DNA of 64,000 nucleotides from Serratia ureilytica. GTDB lineage: Bacteria; Pseudomonadota; Gammaproteobacteria; Enterobacterales; Enterobacteriaceae. How positions within the stretch are numbered: position 1 is the first letter of the stretch; every line of letters starts with the position of its first letter. The notes under the pieces were generated by a model. That model was not told the DNA's origin. It did not search any database and was given only the letters and a program-made list of their open reading frames with translations. This document shows, piece after piece, positions 53,689-64,000 of this stretch. Position numbers and translations under genes: made by a program. The stretch spans positions 62,001 through 126,000 of the forward strand of contig NZ_JABXOF010000006.1 in NCBI RefSeq assembly GCF_013375155.1, given 5' to 3'.

Positions 53689-54408
53689 CTATCCATCCAC
53701 CGGTTTAATCAGCCGCAGCTCCATCCCCAGGCGCACGGCATGTCGGGCATTCGTTACCCCCAACTTTTTGACGACGTTGGACATATGGTACTTGATGGTG
53801 CCGGTCTTTATGCCCAGGATCATCGCCGTTTCCTGGTAGGTTTTACCCACGCTGGCCCAATAGAGGATTTCGTTTTCCCTGTCGGTAAAGCGGGCGTTGC
53901 CCTCCAGCGCTGCGGCGTTTTTATCTGACGGTGGGGCCAGCGCCAGATACGACTCATGGATTGAGGCCAGCAATACCGAGATTTCACCTTTACGTTCGAT
54001 GAGCGCCGGGATGATTTCCGCTTTCTGTTCTGCGCTGAAGGCAAAGGAAAGCGTGACGAGATTGTTGTTGTAATCGTGCAATACGAAGGTATAGCCGTGC
54101 GTCACGCCAAACTCGCGAGCCTGCTCGAACAGTTCGGGAAAATGTAGCCCTGAGTCGGCCATGATTTGCTCGTCCCAGGCGAAGGGGGTCAGGCGGTTGC
54201 GGGCGGTAATCACCACCGGATCAATGTACTGCAAACCCTGCTCTTGATACTTGTTGACCCATTCAGTCGGGTAGTTGGTGACGCCAAAAATACAGGAAAT
54301 GTCTTTTTTGGATAACACCACATACGCCCACAGGAGCTCGCCCAACTCCCCCAACGCCGCTTCCAGGCGCTTGCCGATGATATTGCTGAGATTGTATTCG
54401 TCTTCCAT
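53689..54408 (-). CDS. LuxR-type quorum-sensing regulator, solo
   Basis: This 239-residue protein has an autoinducer-binding domain with the TraR-like residues W50, Y54, D63, P64 and W78 conserved. A C-terminal LuxR HTH follows (FTDRENEILYWASVGKTYQE, then IKTGTIKYHMSNVVKKLGV). GGGAG precedes ATG 54408. No luxI synthase is within the window, so it probably responds to acyl-homoserine lactones made elsewhere in the genome or by neighbours. It is downstream of lptG on the same strand, but a terminator separates them. Confidence 0.82.
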   Translation of the reverse strand: MEDEYNLSNIIGKRLEAALGELGELLWAYVVLSKKDISCIFGVTNYPTEWVNKYQEQGLQYIDPVVITARNRLTPFAWDEQIMADSGLHFPELFEQAREFGVTHGYTFVLHDYNNNLVTLSFAFSAEQKAEIIPALIERKGEISVLLASIHESYLALAPPSDKNAAALEGNARFTDRENEILYWASVGKTYQETAMILGIKTGTIKYHMSNVVKKLGVTNARHAVRLGMELRLIKPVDG

Positions 54409-54508
54409 TGACTGCCCGCTCCCTCTATCCGCATGCCGCAGGGTTGACTATAGCACGACGAAAAGCGACAGGTCGGGGGAGTGGTTCACCGGGGCATGCC
54501 GCACCCAC

Positions 54509-54540
54509 AAAAAAGGCGCGGCCCCGCGGCCACGCCTTTT
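54509..54540 (-). terminator. Terminator of lptF-lptG
   Basis: On the minus strand AAGGCGTGGCCGCGG pairs with the following GGCCGCGCCTT and runs into TTTTT. It lies about 20 bases after the lptG stop. Confidence 0.7.
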
Positions 54541-54558
54541 CCCATACCGCTCGCCCCG

Positions 54559-55629
54559 CTACTTGCGTTTGAGCAGCATATACACGCTGATCAGCAGGAA
54601 CAGCATGCTGGGCAGCAGCGCCCCCAGCACCGGCGGCATGCTGTAAACCATGCTCAGCGGACCGAAGATCTGATCCAGCACGTAGAACAGGAAGCCGAAG
54701 CTGATGCCGGTCACCACGCGGATGCCCATCGGCACGCTGCGCAGCGGGCCGAAGATGAACGACAGCGCCATCAGCATCATCACCGCCACCGACAGCGGCG
54801 AGAAGATTTTTCGCCACATGTTGAGCTGGTATTTGTTGGATTCCTGGCCGCTCTGCTTCAGGTACTTCACGTAGTTGTGCAGCCCGCTGATGGAGAGCGA
54901 ATCCGAATCCAGCGCCACCACGCCCAGCTTGTCCGGGGTCAGGTTGGTTTTCCATTCGCCGGTCAGCGTCTGGGTGCCGGTCACCTGTTTCGGGTTGGTC
55001 AGATCCGAGGTGTCCACCTGCGAAAGCTGCCACAGGCCGTTCTCGAAGCTGGCGGTGGCGGCATAGCGCACCGTCTCCAGGCGACGCTGATCGTTGAAGT
55101 GGTAGATGTTGACGCCGGAGAGTTCTTTATCGCCGGAGACGCGCTCGATGTAGATGAAGTCGTTGCCGTCCTTCGCCCACAGCCCGCTCTTGGTGGAGAG
55201 CAGCGAGCCGCCGTACATCTGCTGGGCGCGGTAGTTGCGCGCCATCTGCTCGCCCTGCGGCGCCACCCACTCACCGATCGCCATGGTCAGCAGCACCAGC
55301 GGAATGGCGGTTTTCATCACCGAGCCGGCGATCTGCAGGCGGGTGAAGCCGGAAGCCTGCATCACCACCAGTTCGCTGCGCGTCGCCAGCTGGCCCAGGC
55401 CGAGCAGCGCGCCGAGCAGCGCCGCCATCGGGAAGAAGATCTCGATGTCTTTAGGCACGCTCAGCAGGGTGTACATGCCGGCGCTCAGCGCGGTGTATTC
55501 GCCCTGGCCGACCTTGCGCAGCTGATCGACGAACTTGATGATGCCGGACAGCGACACCAGCATGAACAGCGTCATGATGATGGTGTTGAAAATCGTTTTA
55601 CCGATATAACGGTCTAATACGCCAAACAT
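54559..55629 (-). CDS. lptG: LPS export ABC permease LptG
   Basis: This 356-residue inner-membrane protein belongs to the YjgP/YjgQ family. It has three N-terminal and three C-terminal helices with a periplasmic beta-jellyroll between (about residues 130-250). It starts MFGVLDRYIGKTIFNTII at ATG 55629, whose first base is shared with the lptF stop (TGATG); upstream open codons belong to lptF. With LptF and LptB it extracts LPS from the inner membrane and passes it to LptC/LptA. Confidence 0.93.
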   Translation of the reverse strand: MFGVLDRYIGKTIFNTIIMTLFMLVSLSGIIKFVDQLRKVGQGEYTALSAGMYTLLSVPKDIEIFFPMAALLGALLGLGQLATRSELVVMQASGFTRLQIAGSVMKTAIPLVLLTMAIGEWVAPQGEQMARNYRAQQMYGGSLLSTKSGLWAKDGNDFIYIERVSGDKELSGVNIYHFNDQRRLETVRYAATASFENGLWQLSQVDTSDLTNPKQVTGTQTLTGEWKTNLTPDKLGVVALDSDSLSISGLHNYVKYLKQSGQESNKYQLNMWRKIFSPLSVAVMMLMALSFIFGPLRSVPMGIRVVTGISFGFLFYVLDQIFGPLSMVYSMPPVLGALLPSMLFLLISVYMLLKRK

Positions 55630-56723
55630 CAGGCCGCTCCTCTCAGGCGTGCGCGCAGCTTGCGCATCGGCACGGTATCCCACAGGTTCAGCGCCAGCGC
55701 CAGCGCGAAGTAAACGCCGTTAACCAGCCACAGCCACAGCATCGGATCCAGTTTGCCCTTGCCGGCGTTGGAGCGCAGCGAGGTCTGCAGCAGGAAGAAG
55801 ATCAGGTACAGCAGGATGGCCGGCAGCATGCTCAGCACGCGGCCCTGGCGCGGGTTCACCACGCTGAGCGGCACCACCAGCAGCGCCATCAGCGCCACCG
55901 ACACCACCAGCGTCAGGCGCCAGTGGAATTCGGCGCGCGCGTCCGGATCGTCGGATTCCCACAGCGTCTGCATCGACATCTGTTCGGATTCGGTGTTGTC
56001 CGCCGCCACGGTGCGGTGGCCAATCACCGCCTTGTAGTCGGTGAAGTCGGTAATGCGGAAGTCACGCAGCAGCGCGGTGCCTTCAAAGCGGGTGCCCTTG
56101 TCGAGCGTCACCACCTGCGAGCCGTCTTTCTGCTGCACGATGTTGCCGTGCTCGGCCACCACCACCGACGGACGTTGGTTGCCGTTCGGCCGCAGCTGCG
56201 CCAGGAACACGTCGTTGAAGGTGCTGCCCTTCACGTTGCCGATAAACAGCACCGCGTTGCCGTCCTGCGAGGGTTTGAACTGCCCTTCCGCCAGCCCGGC
56301 GATGCTCGGGTTGGCCTTGGCTTCGTTCACCACCACGTCCTGATAGCGCGAGGCCCAGGGGCCGGCCCAAAATACGTTCACCGCCGCGATCGCAGAGGTG
56401 AGCAGCGCCAGGATCATGGCGGCGATAATCAGGGTGCGTTTGCCCAGCCCGCAGGCGTGCATGACGGTGATTTCGCTCTCGGTATACAACCGCCCAAGCG
56501 TCATCAGCAAGCCGAGAAACAGGCTCAAAGGCAGGATGAGCTGCGCCATTTTCGGCACGCCCAACGCGAGCAGAGAGAGTACTAAGTTTGTCGGGATATT
56601 GCCGTCCACCGCGTCGCCCAACACCCTGACCAAATTCTGACAAAAGAAGATCAGAAGCAGGATGAACAGGATGGCGATTTGGCTCTTGAGCGTTTCCCGT
56701 ACCAGATATCTTATGATGATCAC
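55629..56723 (-). CDS. lptF: LPS export ABC permease LptF
   Basis: This 364-residue protein pairs with LptG. The GTG at 56723 gives the N-terminus (V/M)IIIRYLVRETLKSQIAILF, which matches E. coli LptF (MIIIRYLVRETLKSQ); the longer ORF adds an unlikely 29 residues. Blocks YTESEITVMHACGLGKRTLI (coupling region) and VVPLSVVNPRQGRVLSMLPA are conserved. It is divergent from pepA with a 282-base promoter region between. Confidence 0.93.
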   Translation of the reverse strand: MIIIRYLVRETLKSQIAILFILLLIFFCQNLVRVLGDAVDGNIPTNLVLSLLALGVPKMAQLILPLSLFLGLLMTLGRLYTESEITVMHACGLGKRTLIIAAMILALLTSAIAAVNVFWAGPWASRYQDVVVNEAKANPSIAGLAEGQFKPSQDGNAVLFIGNVKGSTFNDVFLAQLRPNGNQRPSVVVAEHGNIVQQKDGSQVVTLDKGTRFEGTALLRDFRITDFTDYKAVIGHRTVAADNTESEQMSMQTLWESDDPDARAEFHWRLTLVVSVALMALLVVPLSVVNPRQGRVLSMLPAILLYLIFFLLQTSLRSNAGKGKLDPMLWLWLVNGVYFALALALNLWDTVPMRKLRARLRGAA

Positions 56724-58517
<1,794 letters not shown>

Positions 58518-58547
58518 ATCTGAGCGGTAATTCAGGTATAATCCCAA

Positions 58548-58576
58548 GGGGCACAGCATGCTGTGCCCCTACATTT
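58548..58576 (+). terminator. Terminator of pepA
   Basis: GGGGCACAGCA (58548-58558) and TGCTGTGCCCC (58559-58569) form a perfect palindrome followed by TACATTTTTTT. Translation of holC begins 25 bases later, so readthrough may also be needed. Confidence 0.75.
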
Positions 58577-58601
58577 TTTTATCGGCAGCGGTGGATCCTT
58601 A

Positions 58602-59051
58602 ATGAAACAGGCGACGTTTTATTTGCTCGACAACGCGGAACCGTCAGGCGCGCTCAGCGCCCATGAGGCCGTGGCCTGCGCCGTTGCCGCCAGCGGCTTC
58701 CGTTCCGGCAAGCGGGTGCTGATCGCCTGCGAGAGCCAGGAGCAGGCCCAGCGGCTGGACGAAGCGCTGTGGCAGCGCGAGCCGCATGAATTCGTGCCGC
58801 ACAACCTGGCCGGCGAAGGGCCGCACTACGGCGCGCCGGTGGAACTGTGCTGGCCCGGCAAGCGCGGCAACGCCCCGCGCGATCTGCTGATCGCCCTGCT
58901 GCCGCAGTTTGCCGATTTTGCTACCGCTTTCCATGAAGTGGTAGACTTCGTTCCTTACGAAGACACTCTGAAACAGTTGGCGCGCGACCGTTACAAGGCC
59001 TATCGCAGCGTCGGCTTCCATTTGACCACGGCTACGCCGCCAACTCACTGA
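58602..59051 (+). CDS. holC: DNA polymerase III chi subunit
   Basis: This 149-residue protein matches HolC (MKQATFYLLDNAEPSGALSA; RVLIACESQEQAQRLDEALW). Chi links the clamp loader to SSB on the lagging strand. ATG 58602 follows GGATCC-TTA sequence; an upstream ATG at 58563 lies within the terminator and is unlikely. It precedes valS by 12 bases, as in E. coli. Confidence 0.95.
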   Translation: MKQATFYLLDNAEPSGALSAHEAVACAVAASGFRSGKRVLIACESQEQAQRLDEALWQREPHEFVPHNLAGEGPHYGAPVELCWPGKRGNAPRDLLIALLPQFADFATAFHEVVDFVPYEDTLKQLARDRYKAYRSVGFHLTTATPPTH

Positions 59052-59063
59052 ATACGATAAAGA

Positions 59064-61940
59064 ATGGAAAAGACAAACAGTCAGCTCGACACCGCATACG
59101 ACCCAAAACAGATCGAACAGAAGCTGTACGATCACTGGGAGAGTCAGGGTTACTTCAAGCCGAACGGCGACACCAGCCAGGAAAGCTTCTGCATCATGAT
59201 CCCGCCGCCGAACGTCACCGGCAGCCTGCACATGGGCCACGCGTTCCAGCAGACCATCATGGACACCATGATTCGCTATCAGCGCATGCAGGGTAAAAAC
59301 ACCCTGTGGCAGGCGGGCACCGACCACGCCGGCATCGCTACCCAGATGGTGGTGGAGCGCAAGATCGCTGCGGAAGAAGGCAAAACCCGCCACGACTACG
59401 GCCGTGACGCGTTCATCGACAAAATCTGGCAGTGGAAGGCGGAATCCGGCGGCACCATCACCCGTCAGATGCGCCGTCTGGGCAACTCCGTGGACTGGGA
59501 GCGCGAGCGCTTCACCATGGACGAAGGCCTGTCGAACGCGGTGCGCGAAGTGTTTGTCCGTCTGCACAAAGAAGACCTGATCTACCGCGGCAAGCGCCTG
59601 GTGAACTGGGATCCGAAGCTGCGCACCGCCATCTCCGATCTGGAAGTGGAAAATCGCGAATCCAAAGGTTCCATGTGGCACCTGCGCTACCCGCTGGCCG
59701 ACGGCGCGAAAACCGCCGAGGGCAAAGACTACCTGGTGGTCGCCACCACCCGTCCGGAAACCGTGCTGGGCGATACCGGCGTGGCGGTCAACCCGGAAGA
59801 TCCGCGCTATAAAGACCTGATCGGCAAAGAGATCATTCTGCCGCTGGTCGGCCGCCGCATCCGCATCGTCGGCGACGAACACGCCGATATGGAAAAAGGC
59901 ACCGGCTGCGTGAAGATCACCCCGGCGCACGATTTCAACGACTACGAAGTCGGCAAACGCCACGGCCTGCCGATGATCAACATTCTGACCTTCGACGGCG
60001 ACATCCGTCAGGAAGCAGAAGTGTTCAACACCCTGGGCGAAGTCTGCACCGACTACTGCAACGAGATCCCAGCCGAGTTCCGCGGCCTGGAGCGTTTCGC
60101 GGCGCGTAAAGCGGTGGTTGCCGCCTTCGATAATCTGGGCCTGCTGGACGAGATCAAACCGCACGACCTGACGGTGCCTTACGGCGACCGCGGCGGCGTG
60201 GTGATCGAGCCGATGCTGACCGACCAATGGTACGTGCGCACCGCGCCGCTGGCCAAAGTGGCGGTGGAAGCGGTCGAACAGGGCGACATCCAGTTCGTGC
60301 CGAAGCAGTACGAAAACATGTACTTCAGCTGGATGCGCGACATCCAGGACTGGTGCATCTCGCGTCAGCTGTGGTGGGGCCACCGCATCCCGGCCTGGTA
60401 CGACGTGAACGGCAAAGTCTACGTGGGCCGCAGCGAAGAAGAAGTGCGCAGCGAGAACAACCTGGGCGCCGACGTGGTGCTGACCCAGGACGAAGACGTA
60501 CTGGACACCTGGTTCTCGTCCGGCCTGTGGACCTTCTCTACCCTGGGCTGGCCGGAGCAGACCGAGGCGCTGAAAACCTTCCACCCGACCAGCGTGATGG
60601 TCAGCGGCTTCGACATCATCTTCTTCTGGATCGCGCGCATGATCATGCTGACCATGCACTTCATCAAGGATGAAAACGGCAAGCCGCAGGTGCCGTTCAA
60701 GACCGTCTACATGACTGGCCTTATCCGCGACGACGAAGGCCAGAAGATGTCCAAGTCGAAAGGCAACGTGATCGATCCGCTGGACATGGTCGACGGCATC
60801 TCGCTGGAAGATCTGCTGGAAAAACGCACCGGCAACATGATGCAGCCGCAGCTGGCGGAGAAAATCCGCAAGCGCACCGAGAAGCAATTCCCGAACGGCA
60901 TCGAGCCGCACGGCACCGACGCCCTGCGCTTCACCCTGGCGGCGCTGGCATCGACCGGCCGCGACATCAACTGGGACATGAAGCGCCTGGAAGGCTACCG
61001 CAACTTCTGTAACAAGCTGTGGAACGCCAGCCGCTTCGTGCTGATGAACACCGAAGCGCACGACTGCGGCTTCAACGGCGGCGAGAAAGTGCTGTCGCTG
61101 GCGGATCGCTGGATCCTGGCCGAATTCAACCGCACGGTGAAAGCCTACCGCGAAGCGCTGGACACCTACCGCTTCGATCTGGCGGCCAACATCCTGTACG
61201 AATTCACCTGGAACCAGTTCTGCGACTGGTATCTGGAGCTGACCAAGCCGGTGGTGAGCAACGGCAGCGAAGCGGAACAGCGCGGCACCCGCCACACGCT
61301 GATTACCGTGCTGGAAGCGCTGCTGCGCCTGGCGCACCCGATCATTCCATTCATCACCGAAACCATCTGGCAGCGCGTGAAGCCGCTGACCGGCACGACC
61401 GCAGACACCATCATGCTGCAGCCGTTCCCGGCCTACGACGCCGCGCTGGAAGACGAGCAGGCGCTGAACGATCTGGAGTGGATCAAGCAAACCATCATCG
61501 CCGTGCGCAACATCCGCGCCGAGATGAACATCGCGCCAAGCAAAGCGCTCGACGTGCTGCTGCGCAACTGCAGCGCCGACGCCCAGCGCCGCGTGCAGGA
61601 GAACCAAAGCTTTATCGCCCGCCTGGCGCGCCTGGAATCCATCGCGCTGCTGCCGGCCGGTGAGAAAGGCCCGGTCTCCGTCACCAAGCTGGTGGACGGC
61701 GCTGAGCTGCTGATCCCGATGGCCGGTTTCATCGACAAGGACGCCGAGATCGCGCGTCTGGCCAAAGAGATGGGCAAACTGGATGCGGAAATCGCCGCGA
61801 TCGAGGGCAAGCTGGCGAACGAAGGCTTCGTGGCGCGCGCGCCGGAAGCGGTGGTCGCCAAAGAACGCGATCGTCTGGCGGCCTGCAAAGAAGGCAAAGT
61901 GAAGCTGCAGGAACAGCAGGCGACCATCGCCGCGCTGTAA
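59064..61940 (+). CDS. valS: Valyl-tRNA synthetase
   Basis: This 958-residue class Ia synthetase has the HIGH-type motif HMGH in [12 protein letters not shown] (about residues 52-55) and the KMSKS loop in [14 protein letters not shown] (about 558-562). The large CP1 editing domain that removes mischarged threonine lies between, and a C-terminal coiled coil follows (about 890-955; [20 protein letters not shown]). E. coli ValS is 951 residues. It is in the conserved pepA-holC-valS order and ends at a strong terminator. Confidence 0.97.
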   Translation: MEKTNSQLDTAYDPKQIEQKLYDHWESQGYFKPNGDTSQESFCIMIPPPNVTGSLHMGHAFQQTIMDTMIRYQRMQGKNTLWQAGTDHAGIATQMVVERKIAAEEGKTRHDYGRDAFIDKIWQWKAESGGTITRQMRRLGNSVDWERERFTMDEGLSNAVREVFVRLHKEDLIYRGKRLVNWDPKLRTAISDLEVENRESKGSMWHLRYPLADGAKTAEGKDYLVVATTRPETVLGDTGVAVNPEDPRYKDLIGKEIILPLVGRRIRIVGDEHADMEKGTGCVKITPAHDFNDYEVGKRHGLPMINILTFDGDIRQEAEVFNTLGEVCTDYCNEIPAEFRGLERFAARKAVVAAFDNLGLLDEIKPHDLTVPYGDRGGVVIEPMLTDQWYVRTAPLAKVAVEAVEQGDIQFVPKQYENMYFSWMRDIQDWCISRQLWWGHRIPAWYDVNGKVYVGRSEEEVRSENNLGADVVLTQDEDVLDTWFSSGLWTFSTLGWPEQTEALKTFHPTSVMVSGFDIIFFWIARMIMLTMHFIKDENGKPQVPFKTVYMTGLIRDDEGQKMSKSKGNVIDPLDMVDGISLEDLLEKRTGNMMQPQLAEKIRKRTEKQFPNGIEPHGTDALRFTLAALASTGRDINWDMKRLEGYRNFCNKLWNASRFVLMNTEAHDCGFNGGEKVLSLADRWILAEFNRTVKAYREALDTYRFDLAANILYEFTWNQFCDWYLELTKPVVSNGSEAEQRGTRHTLITVLEALLRLAHPIIPFITETIWQRVKPLTGTTADTIMLQPFPAYDAALEDEQALNDLEWIKQTIIAVRNIRAEMNIAPSKALDVLLRNCSADAQRRVQENQSFIARLARLESIALLPAGEKGPVSVTKLVDGAELLIPMAGFIDKDAEIARLAKEMGKLDAEIAAIEGKLANEGFVARAPEAVVAKERDRLAACKEGKVKLQEQQATIAAL

Positions 61941-61967
61941 TCCGCCGGCTCACGCCAACGCCTGAAA

Positions 61968-61997
61968 AACAGCGGGGTCTTCCCCGCTGTTTTTTTA
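61968..61997 (+). terminator. Terminator of valS
   Basis: AACAGCGGGG (61968-61977), loop TCTT, CCCCGCTGTT (61982-61991) and a T-run form a textbook rho-independent terminator. Confidence 0.9.
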
Positions 61998-62140
61998 TCG
62001 CCGTTGCATCCGGGCCGGGTTAGATGTTATTACAAGATATTACTGCTGCAGGGACGCCGCCGGGAAATAATCCCCGGCGCGTTTCGTGCTGCGATAAAAA
62101 CGAAAAACGAACGTGGTCTCTTTCAATGGCGAGTGTAAAC

Positions 62141-62644
62141 ATGACAACAGCAACCCCGGCGCGCCTGCTGGTGCGCCCCATCACGGCGGAAGACAATGCC
62201 GCCATTGCTCACGTCATTCGCGAAGTCTCCGCCGAGCACGGCCTGACGGCGGATAAAGGCTATACCGTCTCCGATCCCAATCTGGACGCCCTGTATCAGC
62301 TCTACAGCCTGCCGCGCAGCGCTTACTGGGTGATCGAGGTGGACGGCCAGGTCGCCGGCGGCGGCGGCATCGCGCCGCTGCAGGGCGGCGCAGACGATAT
62401 TTGCGAATTGCAGAAGATGTATTTCCTGCCGGTATTGCGCGGCAAGGGATTGGCGAAACGCCTGGCGCTGCAGGCGCTGGATTTCGCCCGCCGGCACGGC
62501 TTCCGCTGTTGTTACCTCGAGACCACCGCCAGCCTGACGCAGGCCGTTGCGCTGTACGAACACCTGGGTTTCGAACACATCGACCACGCGATGGGCGCCA
62601 CCGGCCACGTCGATTGCGAAGTCACCATGCTGAAAACGCTGTAA
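62141..62644 (+). CDS. yjgM: GNAT-family acetyltransferase YjgM
   Basis: This 167-residue protein matches E. coli YjgM in length and in blocks [51 protein letters not shown] (acetyl-CoA loop) and GHVDCEV near the end. ATG 62141 has GAG eight bases upstream; ATG 62126 is an alternative adding five residues. Its substrate is unknown. It lies after valS as in the enterobacterial core and ends at a terminator. Confidence 0.88.
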   Translation: MTTATPARLLVRPITAEDNAAIAHVIREVSAEHGLTADKGYTVSDPNLDALYQLYSLPRSAYWVIEVDGQVAGGGGIAPLQGGADDICELQKMYFLPVLRGKGLAKRLALQALDFARRHGFRCCYLETTASLTQAVALYEHLGFEHIDHAMGATGHVDCEVTMLKTL

Positions 62645-62664
62645 CCGTCCCGTCTCTCCATCAG

Positions 62665-62688
62665 GGTGCAGCTTGCTGCGCCTTTTTA
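62665..62688 (+). terminator. Terminator of yjgM
   Basis: GGTGCAG (62665-62671), loop CTTG, CTGCGCC (62676-62682) with one G-T pair, followed by TTTTT. Confidence 0.75.
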
Positions 62689-62868
62689 TTAATATCGCAA
62701 TCAATCAGTAAAACTCGCTATAACGCCGTTTTTCAAGCAGATAAACTGACGTTAAAAACCGCGATGTAAATTTAATGTGAAGTTCGTTAATAAATTAACG
62801 ATCGTAAATTGACCGCTTGCTCCCCCGCGCTACTCTGCCAGTATCCCAATCGCGCACGGAGAGCTGTC

Positions 62869-64000
62869 ATGTCGGAAAACACCTTTGATTACATTATCGT
62901 CGGCGCCGGTTCCGCCGGCTGCGTGCTGGCGGCGCAGCTGATCCGCCGCACCCAGGCGCGGGTGCTGCTGCTGGAAGCCGGCGGCGACGACAATAACCTG
63001 TTTATCAAAATGCCGGCCGGCGTGGCCAAGATCATCGCCAAAAAGAGCTGGCCCTACGAAACGGAACCGGAACCGCACGCCAATAACCGCCGCATGCAGA
63101 TCGCGCAGGGCAAGGTGCTGGGCGGCAGCAGTTCGGTCAACGGCATGATCTACCTGCGCGGCCAGCCGCAAGATTACGACGACTGGGCCGAGCGCTATGG
63201 CTGCGCCGGCTGGAGCTACCGGGAGGTGCTGCCCTACTTCAAACGCGCCGAGGCCAACGAAAGCCTGTCCGACGACTACCACGGCGCCGACGGGCTGCTG
63301 CCGGTCAGCGAAAACCGCTACCGCCACCCGCTGAGCATGGCGTTTATCCGCGCCGGCCAGGAGTTGAACCTGCCCTATCGCAACGACTTCAACGGCGATA
63401 GCCAGCACGGCGTCGGTTTCTACCAAACCACCACCCGCAACGGCGAGCGCGCCAGCACCGCCCGCACCTATCTGAAGGCGGTGCGCGACGAACGGCGGCT
63501 GGTGGTGAAACTGAACGCCCTGGCGCACCGGCTGACCTTCGAGGGCAACGTCGCCACCGGCGTGGTTTACAGCCAGAACGGCGGCGCGGAAGTGACCGCG
63601 CGCGCCACCAAAGAGGTGATCGTCAGCGCCGGCGCGGTCGGTTCGCCGAAGCTGCTGATGCTGTCCGGCATCGGCCCGCGCGACCACCTGCAGCAGCTGG
63701 GCATCGAGGTGCGGGCGGATCTGCCGGTGGGCAAAAACTTCCACGACCATCTGCACATGTCGATCAACGTCAGCACCCGCGAGCCGATCAGCCTGTTCGG
63801 CGCCGATCGCGGCCTGCAGGCGCTGAGCCACGGCGCGCAGTGGCTGGCGTTTCGCAGCGGGGTGCTCTCGTCCAACGTGCTGGAAGGCGCCGCCTTCACC
63901 GACAGCCAGGGCGACGGCCGGCCGGACGTGCAGATCCACTTTCTGCCGCTGCTGGACAGCTGGGACGACGTGCCCGGCGAACCGCTGCCGAACATTCACG
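62869..64000 (+). CDS. GMC-family FAD-dependent oxidoreductase (choline-dehydrogenase-like), 3' end missing
   Basis: The gene is open to the right edge of the window (377 codons). The N-terminus MSENTFDYIIVGAGSAGCVL has the FAD-binding GxGxxG fold, with LLLEAGG as the second FAD contact. GMC signature 1 is QGKVLGGSSSVNGMIYLRG (about 81-99), and signature 2 lies in SAGAVGSPKLLMLSGIGP (about 248-265). ATG 62869 has GGAGAG seven bases upstream. The family oxidises primary alcohols such as choline; BetA is possible, but many paralogues exist, so the substrate is left open. The catalytic C-terminal histidine lies outside the window. Confidence 0.85.
   Translation, partial: MSENTFDYIIVGAGSAGCVLAAQLIRRTQARVLLLEAGGDDNNLFIKMPAGVAKIIAKKSWPYETEPEPHANNRRMQIAQGKVLGGSSSVNGMIYLRGQPQDYDDWAERYGCAGWSYREVLPYFKRAEANESLSDDYHGADGLLPVSENRYRHPLSMAFIRAGQELNLPYRNDFNGDSQHGVGFYQTTTRNGERASTARTYLKAVRDERRLVVKLNALAHRLTFEGNVATGVVYSQNGGAEVTARATKEVIVSAGAVGSPKLLMLSGIGPRDHLQQLGIEVRADLPVGKNFHDHLHMSINVSTREPISLFGADRGLQALSHGAQWLAFRSGVLSSNVLEGAAFTDSQGDGRPDVQIHFLPLLDSWDDVPGEPLPNIH

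Noticed and set aside
58644-61607. 987-codon open frame on the minus strand of holC-valS
   Set aside because: It is a shadow of the highly biased codon use of valS, which is unmistakable on the other strand.
62830-63999. Long minus frame at the right edge
   Set aside because: The plus strand encodes a GMC oxidoreductase with FAD motifs; the minus frame is its shadow.

Overview
The window reads as the chromosome of a Serratia species (Enterobacterales), most likely S. marcescens or a close relative. This is an inference from the GC-rich core genes, from the enterobacterial gene order lptG-lptF / pepA-holC-valS-yjgM, and from the btsT-yjiX-yjiA and ascG/ascFB loci. No taxon marker was searched.

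Left part (1-23.8 kb), mostly metabolic and GC-rich. It opens with a 3-oxoacid CoA-transferase/thiolase operon and its divergent LysR regulator. Then come a small lipoprotein and a small secreted protein, and a three-gene operon of glutamine-synthetase-like ligase, GNAT acetyltransferase and a half-length trehalose-phosphate-synthase-like protein. Next is a nitrate/sulfonate-type ABC cluster with a double permease, two separate ATPases, a porin, MgtC and a LysR regulator, and with two homologous leader segments that each hold a tiny ORF and a hairpin. It is followed by sfnG (dimethyl sulfone monooxygenase). btsT-yjiX-yjiA follows, with three regularly spaced BtsR-type boxes upstream. A Fic toxin with a small partner gene comes next, then the ascG/ascFB beta-glucoside locus.

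Accessory island (about 23.85-52.6 kb), clearly more AT-rich. It begins with an orphan zincin-type putative T6SS effector and two lipoproteins, then a phage-like relic and an McrA-like HNH restriction enzyme. After an IS3 OrfA fragment comes a complete type I Zorya operon (zorABCD, minus strand). A decayed IS3-family element separates it from a complete DNA phosphorothioation system: dndBCDE (plus strand) with two DndB-type operators, convergent with dptFGH (minus strand). A DUF262/DUF1524 protein is added as the last gene of the dptFGH operon. The island abuts the 3' end of tRNA-Leu(CAA) (leuX), a classic integration site. No integrase and no second att copy were seen.

Right part (52.7-64 kb) is ordinary core: the leuX promoter, a long intergenic region with a strong terminator and a possible sRNA, a solo LuxR-type regulator, lptG/lptF (LPS export), pepA, holC, valS and yjgM. 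It ends in a GMC oxidoreductase cut by the window edge.

Four anti-phage systems of different logic sit within about 26 kb: an McrA-like type IV enzyme, Zorya, phosphorothioation-dependent restriction, and the DUF262 protein. The DUF262 addition to dptFGH and the twin leaders of the ABC cluster are the least familiar arrangements here.
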